Shown here: positions 1 through 7,661 of the stretch, piece after piece
Numbering within the stretch: position 1 is the first letter of the stretch
Layout: each line of letters begins with the position of its first letter
Source: Vibrio cyclitrophicus
GTDB taxonomy: Bacteria > Pseudomonadota > Gammaproteobacteria > Enterobacterales > Vibrionaceae
Direction of reading: 5' to 3'
DNA: 64,000 nt
Assembly: GCF_024347435.1 (NCBI RefSeq)
Contig: NZ_AP025481.1
Location: 930,001 to 994,000, forward strand
The notes under the pieces: generated by a model
Database searches by the model: none
What the model saw: only the letters and a program-made list of their open reading frames with translations
Told to the model about the DNA's origin: nothing
Position numbers and translations under genes: made by a program

Positions 1-38
1 ACCAATAAAGCGATTGTTGCTACTTTTACTGTATTCAT
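1..38 (-). CDS. Start of a probable efflux RND periplasmic adaptor (CusB-like), cut by window edge
   Basis: Only thirteen codons are inside the window (MNTVKVATIALLV...). They begin with an ATG at 38, preceded by a good AGGGAA ribosome binding site, and start 11 bases after the stop of the CusC-like gene. The N-terminus looks like the start of a signal peptide or membrane anchor. Assigning it as the membrane-fusion partner rests only on position: outer membrane factors of this family are usually followed by the adaptor and RND pump genes. The sequence itself cannot identify the product. Confidence 0.5.
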   Translation of the reverse strand, partial: MNTVKVATIALL

Positions 39-49
39 TGTCTATTCCC

Positions 50-1492
50 TTATTGATTGGCTGTGTGTTTAGTTGCGCTTGAGTTGAGTTGTGGTTGGTT
101 TACTTGGTATTCAAAACCACTGATTAACGCCGCCAGTTTGCTGTTAACGATATTGAGATCGGTGATCAAACGTTGTTGCTCTAACTTAAGCGCCAGCTCA
201 TCGGTCGTTGTTAAAATGACATCGTTAAACTGAGCGGTATTGTTTTGATAACCCCTTTCAACCGCGCTGATTCGGGCTGCGGTTTGAGGAAGCAAGGACG
301 TTTGATAGCGATCTAATCGCTGGATAAGATTTGATCTGTCCACCAGCAATGCGTTCACTTGCGCGTTCATTTGGGAAAGTAAGGTGTCTTTTTGAGATTT
401 AGCCGCACCAACTTGATACTGAGCAGCCGATAAGTTTTTATCTTGTCGATTCCCCGTAAACAGCGGAATGTCGACTGTCAGATAAGCACTCACCAAATCA
501 GAAGCAGGTTCACCCGCCATGTTATTGGCTTGGCGGTACGCATACATCACTTCTACCCCAAACTGCGGGGTATAAGCTTGCTCGGCTAACTCAACCTGAG
601 TTTGATTGGAGGAAATACTGACATCGGAGATCTTAACCAAAGGATGGTCAGTCAGTAGCTGGTAGTGCTTGGTTGAATCGGTATTGGTCGCTAATTTGCT
701 TTCTAACAATGACCAATCGATTTGGTTAGTTGCATTCAATGTGCCCTGAGAATCAAGAACCTGAGAGCCTAGCCAATCAGAACCCAACCATTCAGAAAGC
801 TGAGAGATTAAACGTCGTTGAACCTGTTGGTTTGCCTGAAGTTTCTCATCAAGCTTGCTCACTTGAAGCTGAGCATTAAGCAGATCTTGTGCTTCACTTT
901 TACCAATCGAGTAATTGGTTTGTACATAATTTTCAAGCTCAAGCAACAAACGACGATTTTCACGCATAACACCTTCTGCGACTTTCTGGTAACCCAATTC
1001 AAGCCAAAGCTGCGTCATGCTATTCGCAACCGTCAATTCTCTTGCTTGCACCTGCAAAGCTAAAGCATCAGCCTGTTGGCCTGCCTTTTTCTGTTGGAGG
1101 TTAAGCGTATCGCCACGCTCAAACTGCTGCATCAACCCTACCGATATATTAGTCATCGGGTCTTCGTCGAATTGAAAGCTATCGACAGGCAAACCGCCAA
1201 ATCCAACTTTTAATTTCGGGTCCATTAAGGTCGCGTTGGCAATGCCCGTTTCTCGCATCGCTTGAGACTGAGCAAAGTACTGTTTGCGATTTCCATCTTC
1301 GCTTAAAGCAATCTCAATCAGTGTATTGAGTTGCTGCGTCGAACTTGCTTGGTCATGTGCTGAAATATCTTGAGCATTTGAAGCTGACGCAGTGGTAGCC
1401 GCGAGCGTAGCACTTGAAAACAAGGCCATAGGCAAGGCAGCAGCAACCACTAAGCTCGTGTTCATGACAAACACAGAGGTTGTTGGTTTCAT
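50..1492 (-). CDS. TolC/CusC-like outer membrane efflux protein
   Basis: Outer membrane channel of the TolC superfamily, about 480 residues, which is normal length. It would form the trimeric exit duct of a tripartite efflux pump. There is an N-terminal signal peptide (hydrophobic run ending near SSATLAA), then two alpha-helical repeats rich in Gln, Leu and Ala, typical of the periplasmic coiled-coil barrel. A lipobox is not obvious, unlike E. coli CusC. I take the ATG at 1492; a GTG two codons upstream (1498) is also possible, and neither has a strong Shine-Dalgarno. It lies 99 bases downstream of a Cys/Met/His-rich secreted protein with a CueR-type promoter and directly before a probable adaptor gene, so copper or silver export is the inferred job. 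Family assignment is firm; the substrate is inferred. Confidence 0.85.
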   Translation of the reverse strand: MKPTTSVFVMNTSLVVAAALPMALFSSATLAATTASASNAQDISAHDQASSTQQLNTLIEIALSEDGNRKQYFAQSQAMRETGIANATLMDPKLKVGFGGLPVDSFQFDEDPMTNISVGLMQQFERGDTLNLQQKKAGQQADALALQVQARELTVANSMTQLWLELGYQKVAEGVMRENRRLLLELENYVQTNYSIGKSEAQDLLNAQLQVSKLDEKLQANQQVQRRLISQLSEWLGSDWLGSQVLDSQGTLNATNQIDWSLLESKLATNTDSTKHYQLLTDHPLVKISDVSISSNQTQVELAEQAYTPQFGVEVMYAYRQANNMAGEPASDLVSAYLTVDIPLFTGNRQDKNLSAAQYQVGAAKSQKDTLLSQMNAQVNALLVDRSNLIQRLDRYQTSLLPQTAARISAVERGYQNNTAQFNDVILTTTDELALKLEQQRLITDLNIVNSKLAALISGFEYQVNQPQLNSSATKHTANQ

Positions 1493-1591
1493 ATTCACAA
1501 TGAATGTCCATATCTAGCGCTAATTAGCGCATAAAAAAGAATGACTTATCAGATTTAGCTAACTGATAGAGCTGTATTTTTAGATATAGAT

Positions 1592-2056
1592 TTATGCAGT
1601 GGGCGGGCGTAACAAAGATTGAGCACGTGCGACTTTCTGGCCAATCGTGACCGATTGAAAACGAGCTAATGAAAAGGAAAGTTGATCAACGGCTTGAACA
1701 GCCTGAATTGGATAGGGACTTGCAGAACACATTGAGGCACAGCAATCGGCACTCGAACAATGGTTACCCATCATCGAACTGCCGTCTTCGCTCATTGAAG
1801 ACATATCGTATTGAGCCATCAAAGCATGGGCACTCATGTTAGAGTCTTCAGCGTGTACTTTTTCACTCATCACATGACACCCTGCCATTGAATCATTAAC
1901 CGAAGTACCGCTGTGGTAACAAGCCGATTTGCTCGACCCCATTTCCATCATCATTACTTCAGTCATCAAGGCTGAGGAGCTTGAGGCATAGCTAGACATC
2001 AACATCGCAATGATGCTGAAAACAATAATCCAAGTTTTTCGGAATGTGTTTGTCAT
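1592..2056 (-). CDS. Small secreted Met/Cys/His-rich protein, probable copper-binding
   Basis: A 154-residue protein with an N-terminal signal peptide (hydrophobic stretch at about residues 9-24, ending near SYASSSS). The mature part is strikingly rich in Met, Cys, Ser and His, including an MMMEMGS stretch, a HCSSADCCASMC cluster near residues 98-109 and several Met-x-Met pairs, the ligand set expected for Cu(I). The C-terminus is not metal-ligand-rich. It is the first gene after a CueR-type promoter and heads an operon with a CusC-like channel. The ATG at 2056 has an AAAGGT ribosome binding site. I do not recognise a named family. A periplasmic copper-binding or metal-handover protein, analogous in role to CusF but not similar in sequence, is my inference. 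Confidence 0.7.
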   Translation of the reverse strand: MTNTFRKTWIIVFSIIAMLMSSYASSSSALMTEVMMMEMGSSKSACYHSGTSVNDSMAGCHVMSEKVHAEDSNMSAHALMAQYDMSSMSEDGSSMMGNHCSSADCCASMCSASPYPIQAVQAVDQLSFSLARFQSVTIGQKVARAQSLLRPPTA

Positions 2057-2059
2057 AGC

Positions 2060-2082
2060 TTACCTTTAGGTTTTCAAGGTAA
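2060..2082. repeat. Inverted repeat in the 5' leader of the copper operon
   Basis: TTACCTT (2060-2066) is mirrored by AAGGTAA (2076-2082) with a nine-base loop, between the probable -10 box and the start codon of the Cys/Met/His-rich protein. It shares the TTACC/GGTAA core with the adjacent operator, so it may be a second weak operator half or a leader hairpin overlapping the ribosome binding site. It may also be chance. Confidence 0.3.
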
Positions 2083-2112
2083 CTATAAAGGTTACCCTTA
2101 GGGTAAGGTCAA
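2082..2112 (-). promoter_or_regulatory. CueR/MerR-type metal-responsive promoter
   Basis: On the minus strand a -35 box TTGACC (2107-2112) and a -10 box TATAGT (2082-2087) are separated by exactly 19 bases, the long spacer diagnostic of MerR-family activated promoters. The spacer carries a near-perfect dyad: arm AGGTTACCC at 2089-2097 and arm GGGTAAGGT at 2101-2109, closely matching CueR operators of the form ACCTT...AAGGT. It drives the Cys/Met/His-rich protein and efflux genes. The regulator gene is not in the window. Confidence 0.8.
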
Positions 2113-2170
2113 TGATGAAGTACACAGATGTGATGAAATTGATGGTAGTTGCTGAATAGATGGACAAAAA

Positions 2171-2197
2171 GAACACTCAACAAGCAACTGAGTGTTC
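2171..2197 (-). terminator. Rho-independent terminator of the acetyltransferase gene
   Basis: A perfect nine-base stem, GAACACTCA (2171-2179) with TGAGTGTTC (2189-2197), is followed on the minus strand by a T-run (2166-2170), just past the stop codon of the CatB-like gene. Confidence 0.75.
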
Positions 2198-2213
2198 CTA
2201 ATACTAAGTTCAA

Positions 2214-2861
2214 TTAATCGTTTACCGGGGTTTGCGCATCATACTCAACTAGCGAATTTTTGAGTGCCTGTAGATCAGAACCACTTAAGTGCTTCCTCAA
2301 TAATTCAAACTTATCTTCAGGCCAGTCGTATATTTTCATCGAAATCAGTTCTTCAATAACAGACTCGTCGAAACGGTATTTAACCACTTTCGCAGGAGAG
2401 CCACCGACAATGCAGTAGGGAGCGACGTCTTTTGTCACAACACTATTTGCAGCAACCACAGCGCCTTCACCAATCGTTACTCCTGGCATTATCATGGCTC
2501 GCATGCCTAGCCAAACACCATCTTCAATATGAGTGTCACCCTTGCCGATATACGCGTCTTCAATCACGTCCATAAACGGATACAGTGAAAACCAATCCAC
2601 TCTGTGAGTATGATTTCCGCCCATGAGAATGACAACTTCTGCGCCAATGCAAACATAGTCACCAATATAGAGTTCGTCGATTTCCCATCGAGGCTCCCAC
2701 TGGCGGCTGACTTCGTCACCATGTAAATAGCGTACTACCGATTGTTCGAAGCCATTATCCCAACAATCACTGTAATAACTGTGTTGACCTTTTACGTGAA
2801 TATTGGGGTTGGTTACGATTTCATGCAGCAACTCGAATTTGGACCAATGCTTGTTTTGCAT
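2214..2861 (-). CDS. CatB-like xenobiotic/O-acetyltransferase (left-handed beta-helix)
   Basis: A 215-residue member of the hexapeptide-repeat xenobiotic acetyltransferase family (CatB chloramphenicol and Vat streptogramin acetyltransferases), using acetyl-CoA to acetylate a hydroxyl. Visible signatures are the NPNIHVKG..YSYYS-like start, the GNHTHRVDWFSLYPF segment near residues 82-96 containing the presumed catalytic His, hexapeptide repeats (IEDGVWLGMRAMIMPGV, IGEGAVVAANSVVTKDV) and IVGGSPAKVVK near the C-terminus. Length fits CatB (about 210). The ATG at 2861 has an AGAGGT ribosome binding site. Chromosomal Vibrio members are common and need not confer resistance, so I give no symbol. It appears monocistronic with its own terminator. 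Confidence 0.8.
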   Translation of the reverse strand: MQNKHWSKFELLHEIVTNPNIHVKGQHSYYSDCWDNGFEQSVVRYLHGDEVSRQWEPRWEIDELYIGDYVCIGAEVVILMGGNHTHRVDWFSLYPFMDVIEDAYIGKGDTHIEDGVWLGMRAMIMPGVTIGEGAVVAANSVVTKDVAPYCIVGGSPAKVVKYRFDESVIEELISMKIYDWPEDKFELLRKHLSGSDLQALKNSLVEYDAQTPVND

Positions 2862-3269
2862 TTTTACCTCTGATTAATCTTTATTAGTTAAATATCAATA
2901 TACTCGACCATACAGATTCAACGTGCACAGCTTCGCTGACGTAGTAGCAATGGGTGCCCTGATACATCAATAGTGTAGTCACAGTTGAAATGATCGTAAT
3001 GCCGCTAAAACTAAAAAGGTGTCAGTGGATTCGAGGTTGCTTTAAGAGAGGAAGTAATTTCAAAGTTTGCTCAGTTGGTTATCGATAACTTGGTTAGATA
3101 ATTTACAGGTGTATTGTATCCGTTAATGCACACTCATTTGACACAAGAATGTGATTAATAAGGTTTCAAATATCGTTTTTAGAATACAAGTTTGAGCCTG
3201 TAATTAACACAAACTCAAACTTAGACTCGCTTATTAATTTAGGCTTACGCTTGGGTCTAGGATCAGCGA
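2862..3269. other. Intergenic region without a recognised gene
   Basis: About 400 bases between two minus-strand genes. The only structure I see is a nine-base inverted repeat, AAGTTTGAG (3188-3196) with CTCAAACTT (3214-3222), which could be the terminator of the oxidoreductase gene that ends at 3270, although the T-tract is poor. The promoter of the acetyltransferase must also lie here but I cannot place it confidently. Confidence 0.4.
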
Positions 3270-4382
3270 TTACATGCGAGCGAGCTGTACTTTTCTGTCT
3301 TTATTCACCACGCAAAAGTTGCCGCGCTTAGTACGACACTTAGAGCATCGCTCACATTCAACAGGACTTCTATCCCCTTCCTTCCAACGCTTAACTAAAT
3401 GAGGCTCTGATAGCAGAGGTCTTGAAAGCGCGAAGTATTCAATACCCGTGTTATTAGCGATGGCTTCAATCGCATCGAAATCTGTCAATCCACCCACAGT
3501 GATCACCGGAATATTAACGTCTTGGCTGATAGCATGACCATATTCGTGAAAATAACCTTCAGCTTGAATAGTGAATCCATCGTGATATTCGCCAATCATG
3601 GTGTCGGCTTTACCATGGATGTTGCCTGACACCACGATGCCATCAACACCAATTTCTTCAAGCTTCTTACACACCGATCGAGTTTCATCAAACGTCACTC
3701 CGCCCTCGAAAAACTCAGAAGCTGTAAGCTTAACTAAGATAGGAAAGTCATCACCTACCAACTTACGAGTCGATGTGTAGATCTCAAGCAAGAATCTCAT
3801 ACGATTTTCTAAGCTACCGCCGTATTCATCTTCACGTTGGTTGTAATAAGGGCTTAAGAACTGGTTAATCAGGTAGGTGTGTGCAGCATGAATCTCAACG
3901 CCATCAAAGCCTGATTTTTGTGCTCTCAAAGACGCTTGAGCAAAGGCATCAACAATGTAGTCGATCTCGTCTTTGGTCATCGCTTTGCCTAGTGTTTGAG
4001 TTCCTTTTTCCGGAACCTCGCTTGGTGCGTAGATCACTCGTTCGCCAAGATCATGCGTGGTTTTGGTGCCACCATAAGCCAATTGCATTACTATGTTAGA
4101 GTCGTTGTCGTGCACCAGTTGAGTCAGTTTCTGATACTCTGCAATGAATGAGTCGTTATACATCCCCATCATGCCCGCATTAGGCTTTTCTTCTTCAACG
4201 ATGTTCGCGTAACCCGTCACGATCAGGCCGACTTCACCTTGAGCCAACTCTTCGTAGATAGCGTACAGTTTATCTGTCATATGCCCATCCTCGGTGGCCA
4301 TATTTTCCCACGTTGCACTTCTCATGAAGCGATTCTTTAGTGTCATCTTGCCAATGTGGGTTTCTGTAAACAAAGTGCTCAA
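3270..4382 (-). CDS. NADH:flavin oxidoreductase, Old Yellow Enzyme family
   Basis: FMN-dependent TIM-barrel oxidoreductase of about 370 residues. Signatures include the FMN-binding start (LKNRFMRSA), the active-site stretch HAAHTYLINQFLSP with its paired His, then NQREDEYGGSLENRMRF. The C-terminus adds a Cys cluster, CERCSKC...C, reminiscent of the iron-sulfur region of 2,4-dienoyl-CoA reductase relatives but without their extra NAD(P)H domain. I choose a TTG start at 4382 because a strong AGAGGAAG ribosome binding site sits just upstream and the family begins with STLFTETHIGKMTLKNR. The reading frame extends 20 codons further to another TTG (4442) that lacks such a site. Substrate unknown. 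The next gene upstream lies about 290 bases away behind a terminator, so it is probably transcribed alone. Confidence 0.85.
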   Translation of the reverse strand: MSTLFTETHIGKMTLKNRFMRSATWENMATEDGHMTDKLYAIYEELAQGEVGLIVTGYANIVEEEKPNAGMMGMYNDSFIAEYQKLTQLVHDNDSNIVMQLAYGGTKTTHDLGERVIYAPSEVPEKGTQTLGKAMTKDEIDYIVDAFAQASLRAQKSGFDGVEIHAAHTYLINQFLSPYYNQREDEYGGSLENRMRFLLEIYTSTRKLVGDDFPILVKLTASEFFEGGVTFDETRSVCKKLEEIGVDGIVVSGNIHGKADTMIGEYHDGFTIQAEGYFHEYGHAISQDVNIPVITVGGLTDFDAIEAIANNTGIEYFALSRPLLSEPHLVKRWKEGDRSPVECERCSKCRTKRGNFCVVNKDRKVQLARM

Positions 4383-4567
4383 GTGTCTTCCTCTCAAAAT
4401 CGTATTACGCAAGTTACCCATTAAGCATGGGCACTGATTCAAGCGGATAGTACAGAGAATATGGCAGGTAAAACTTAATCTAGATTAAGAGAGCGGCACT
4501 CTTATATGAGAGAGGTATAGAAAGCATCAAAAAGAGATAAAAAAGATTGGAGAAATGGTAATAAAAG

Positions 4568-4596
4568 AAAGTCGCTCAACTTTAATAAGCGACTTT
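4568..4596 (-). terminator. Terminator of the crotonase/FadL/barrel group
   Basis: The stem AAAGTCGCT (4568-4576) with AGCGACTTT (4588-4596) has an eleven-base loop and lies about 75 bases past the last gene of the minus-strand group. On that strand it continues into CTTTTAT. Confidence 0.65.
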
Positions 4597-4669
4597 GTTC
4601 AATTTAATCTGGACTAAGTCAATGGTTCTTACGAGAGGTGTCCACCTGCGAATTGCTACCTGCTAACAG

Positions 4670-5359
4670 CTATTTAAACTCATAGGTGTAAGACGCACCA
4701 ACACTGTTATTCTCACCGAAGTCATCCTCAGCAAAAATAGTGAAGAAATTGAACGACTGGGCGTCACTCAATTTGTAGCTAGCACCGACCCCTGCCCAAT
4801 AGCCTGAATAATCATCAGAACCCATAGAGCCACCACCAAAGCCCATGATAGACCACTCTTCAGTTATCGTTTTCAGACCAAATGCACCAATATAACCGCC
4901 ATGAGTCGAACTCGGCATCAATACATAATCAGAACCCACATTCTCATCATCGAATACCGCCACTTCACCATCGTTATAGCTGTAGCCAGCCATCGGGAAG
5001 ATTTGCCAACCAAAGGGTTCGATATCGAAATAACTCAATGGAACAAATGTTCCGATACTGTAGTTATTCTTGTAAGCATCGTTGTCGTATTCAGAGCGAC
5101 TAAAGTTGAAATTGACGATACCCAAAGGCAATAGCCATGAGCCGCCCACTCGCCATTCTTCGCCGTCTGCATTAACGCGCGCGTTGATCATTCGCGCTTC
5201 ATCAAGCCCGATAGAACCCGAAAACTTAAGCTCTTCGTTATATGCAACGCCGGCTTTAGTTACGATCTTGGTTGGATCATCCGGATGCTTCTCTTCAGAA
5301 AAAGCACCCATCGAGCACAGTGTCATTGCTGCAACAATTAATAGATTATATTTTGTCAT
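4670..5359 (-). CDS. Small outer membrane beta-barrel protein of unknown function
   Basis: 229 residues with a clear signal peptide (MTKYNLLIVAAMTLCSMGAFS, cleaved before EEK). The mature part alternates polar and hydrophobic residues, is rich in Tyr, Gly, Asp and Ser, and ends in the aromatic-containing strand GASYTYEFK, the kind of C-terminus recognised by the Bam machinery. It overlaps the stop of the FadL-like gene in a TAATG arrangement (5357-5361), indicating translational coupling and a shared function. I do not recognise the family beyond a general 8-to-10-strand porin-like barrel. A partner of lipid or hydrophobic compound uptake is only an inference from its neighbours. Confidence 0.65.
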   Translation of the reverse strand: MTKYNLLIVAAMTLCSMGAFSEEKHPDDPTKIVTKAGVAYNEELKFSGSIGLDEARMINARVNADGEEWRVGGSWLLPLGIVNFNFSRSEYDNDAYKNNYSIGTFVPLSYFDIEPFGWQIFPMAGYSYNDGEVAVFDDENVGSDYVLMPSSTHGGYIGAFGLKTITEEWSIMGFGGGSMGSDDYSGYWAGVGASYKLSDAQSFNFFTIFAEDDFGENNSVGASYTYEFK

Positions 5360-6552
5360 TAGAAGGTCGCACTAACGCCAACAAAGTGGATGCGACCGTC
5401 GAATGAGCCGTTTAGCAAAGTATTACCTTTTGGTCCACTTCGATTCATATCAACTGAACCTAAATCCGCATACTCGTAGAACATATCAATCAAGATATCA
5501 TCCCAATACGTTGAAGCACCTACCGAATAGCGATACTGTTCGCCTACAGGAAGGTCAACCCACTGCATTGATGGATCATCTTGTGGTGAGGTCTCATAAG
5601 AGAAGCCGGCTTTCAAACGCCAGTCTGAGTTAAGTTGGTAATCTGCACCAACCGCAAACTTCCACACGTCGTCCCAATCGCGTTCAAGTGGAACACCACT
5701 AATTGGGCTTCCAGCAACACCAAAATCAAGAACTGTTGTATCCCACTCACTCCAACGATGTAATTGCACACTAGCCAATAAGTCGAGCTTTGGGTTAAGT
5801 GCGTAACTAGCGCTGATATCAACGATCTCTGGTAAAGCAAGATCCATAGCTAGAGAGTTAGAAAAATCTTCTACCCCTCTTAACTCATTATTAAACTCGT
5901 GCTCAAGCTTTGACCGATAGCTAGCACCCAACTTAAGTTTATCCGACGGCGTAAACATTACACCTAGGTTATAACCATAAGCCCAGTCAGTGTCTTGCTT
6001 TGCTGTAAAAACAGAGGATGACTGTTGTAACGCAGCCCAACTTAACTGGATACCGGCACCAACCGACCACTGGTCATTCAGTTGGTAGCTTAGTGATGGG
6101 TTTACTTGCATCGCAGTGAGGGTGATATCTTCTAAGAGTTCAGCTCCCGCCCACTCACTGCCGTAATCAAGGCTAGAGCCCCCTACTGCACCCAGCGCGA
6201 TACCAAGGTGTAATTTGTCAGTCACTTGGTGAGCGTGAAAGGCACCAAATGACGGCATTACGGAATGAGCTTTACCATCTGGATTACCATCGTTGTCTTG
6301 ATATTGCATCTCAAGATCAAACGCCATGGTGTTGATGGTCGTTTTGCTTTCGCCCATATGAGACATGGTGGCAGGGTTCATCCACATTGCAGCAGCAGAG
6401 CGAGTATAAACACCGTCCCCGGCGCCGGTAGTACCAGCATTGGCGACGACAGCTTCTTGTAAAAACAGACCACTTGCGAAAGCATTTAAACTTGTAAAAA
6501 TTGCGGTGGCAGCTAGCGAGTAAGTAAAAGTTTTGTTCATCAGATTGCTCAT
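5359..6552 (-). CDS. FadL-family outer membrane transporter
   Basis: 397-residue outer membrane protein of the FadL/TodX/OmpP1 family, which moves long-chain fatty acids and other hydrophobic compounds into the cell. After a signal peptide ending in LNAFA comes the conserved N-terminal plug start SGLFLQEAVVANAGTTGAG, then SAAAMWMNPATMSHM, matching the family's NPA motif. The C-terminal strand is HFVGVSATF, ending in the expected Phe. Length is typical (about 420 in E. coli). The ATG at 6552 has an AAGGC site. It lies 81 bases downstream of a crotonase gene and is translationally coupled to the small barrel gene, so the three likely form a lipid-related operon. Confidence 0.88.
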   Translation of the reverse strand: MSNLMNKTFTYSLAATAIFTSLNAFASGLFLQEAVVANAGTTGAGDGVYTRSAAAMWMNPATMSHMGESKTTINTMAFDLEMQYQDNDGNPDGKAHSVMPSFGAFHAHQVTDKLHLGIALGAVGGSSLDYGSEWAGAELLEDITLTAMQVNPSLSYQLNDQWSVGAGIQLSWAALQQSSSVFTAKQDTDWAYGYNLGVMFTPSDKLKLGASYRSKLEHEFNNELRGVEDFSNSLAMDLALPEIVDISASYALNPKLDLLASVQLHRWSEWDTTVLDFGVAGSPISGVPLERDWDDVWKFAVGADYQLNSDWRLKAGFSYETSPQDDPSMQWVDLPVGEQYRYSVGASTYWDDILIDMFYEYADLGSVDMNRSGPKGNTLLNGSFDGRIHFVGVSATF

Positions 6553-6633
6553 TTAGCCTTAGACATTAAATTGCTCTAAGGCTACCGCAAAGTCCCATAA
6601 ACAAAGGTAATAACGATTATTCCTGTACAAGCC

Positions 6634-7446
6634 CTACTTAAAGGTTCTGGGAAGATATTTTCGTGGTTTATCGTTATGAGTTTCACGCTGGATGGCAATC
6701 GTTCTGTTCTTCCTTGCTCCAACTTTGATTTGATACCAAGTCTCTAAAAACAGCGCAATACCAGGGCTAGACCACCACGTTTTATTGTAGAGCTTCTTAT
6801 TGGCGGCAAGGACATCTGGCGATCGATTAGCACACTCAAGTGCTAACGCATAAGCTTCAGCGTAAGGATCTTCTGCAATCTTGGTCACCAATCCATATTC
6901 TTTCGCAGTTTCACAGTCGATCACCTTCGCGGTCATCGCCATTTCCAAAGTATGATCCTTACGCATGAGTTCACGAAATGCGATGGCGCCCCCCATGTCA
7001 GGAATCAAACCCCATTTCGCTTCTAATACCGAGAAGTTGGCGTCTGGGCTAGCAATTCTAAAATCACCGCCGCTGACTAACTGTAGACCTCCTCCCCAGC
7101 AACGCCCATGTATCGCAAAAATCACCGGGCATGGGATATCTCGCCAGCCAATAGAGAAGTATTGCGCAGCATTCGGCAACGTTGGCCACCATTTAAATAG
7201 AAGCTTCAATGCCCCAGCTTTACTATTCAATAAAGACTTAACATCAAGCCCTGAACAAAAATCCGCGCCATTCCCCTTCACTATAACAACGCGAATCTCG
7301 GTATTCTTTTTTAGCTCCCTGATCATAGTGTTAACGCCTTGAAACATCGCCATATCAATAGCATTCAGCTTATCTGGACGGTTCAATACTACGGTCGCGA
7401 TTTGGTTTTCATCGATGGAACAAGTGATACGAGAAAGGTCGGTCAT
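6634..7446 (-). CDS. Crotonase / enoyl-CoA hydratase-isomerase family protein
   Basis: 270 residues. The crotonase fold is clear from NRPDKLNAID near the start, the oxyanion-hole segments FCSGLDV (about residue 64) and GRCWGGGLQL (about 114), and SVLEAKWGLIPDMGG. In classical hydratases the Gly-Gly-Gly segment carries the first catalytic Glu; here that position is Gln (GGGLQL), while the second Glu (LEAKWG) is present. Activity may therefore be isomerase-like (dienoyl-CoA isomerases use the nearby acidic residue seen here as IPD) or thioester hydrolysis rather than hydration. It heads a minus-strand group with a FadL-like transporter. The family is certain, the reaction is not. Confidence 0.82.
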   Translation of the reverse strand: MTDLSRITCSIDENQIATVVLNRPDKLNAIDMAMFQGVNTMIRELKKNTEIRVVIVKGNGADFCSGLDVKSLLNSKAGALKLLFKWWPTLPNAAQYFSIGWRDIPCPVIFAIHGRCWGGGLQLVSGGDFRIASPDANFSVLEAKWGLIPDMGGAIAFRELMRKDHTLEMAMTAKVIDCETAKEYGLVTKIAEDPYAEAYALALECANRSPDVLAANKKLYNKTWWSSPGIALFLETWYQIKVGARKNRTIAIQRETHNDKPRKYLPRTFK

Positions 7447-7661
7447 GTGGGCTACTCAACTAAGTGGTCAGACCTTTAGGTTATACATCTTGTTAACATA
7501 TGCAAAGTTTGCGTATGAGAAGCGAGACCTGTGTTGCTTAACACCTCCCCTTTACACAAACGACATGAATAAAAAAAGCAGTGATGGATCGCTCCATTCA
7601 CGGCCTTTCATACTTGTTCCAATGAACAATGAACCGAGCTCTTAACTTACTAACCGCTAAT

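Noticed and set aside
4882..5375. Several plus-strand frames opposite the barrel gene
   Set aside because: Antisense shadows with no ribosome sites and composition unlike proteins.
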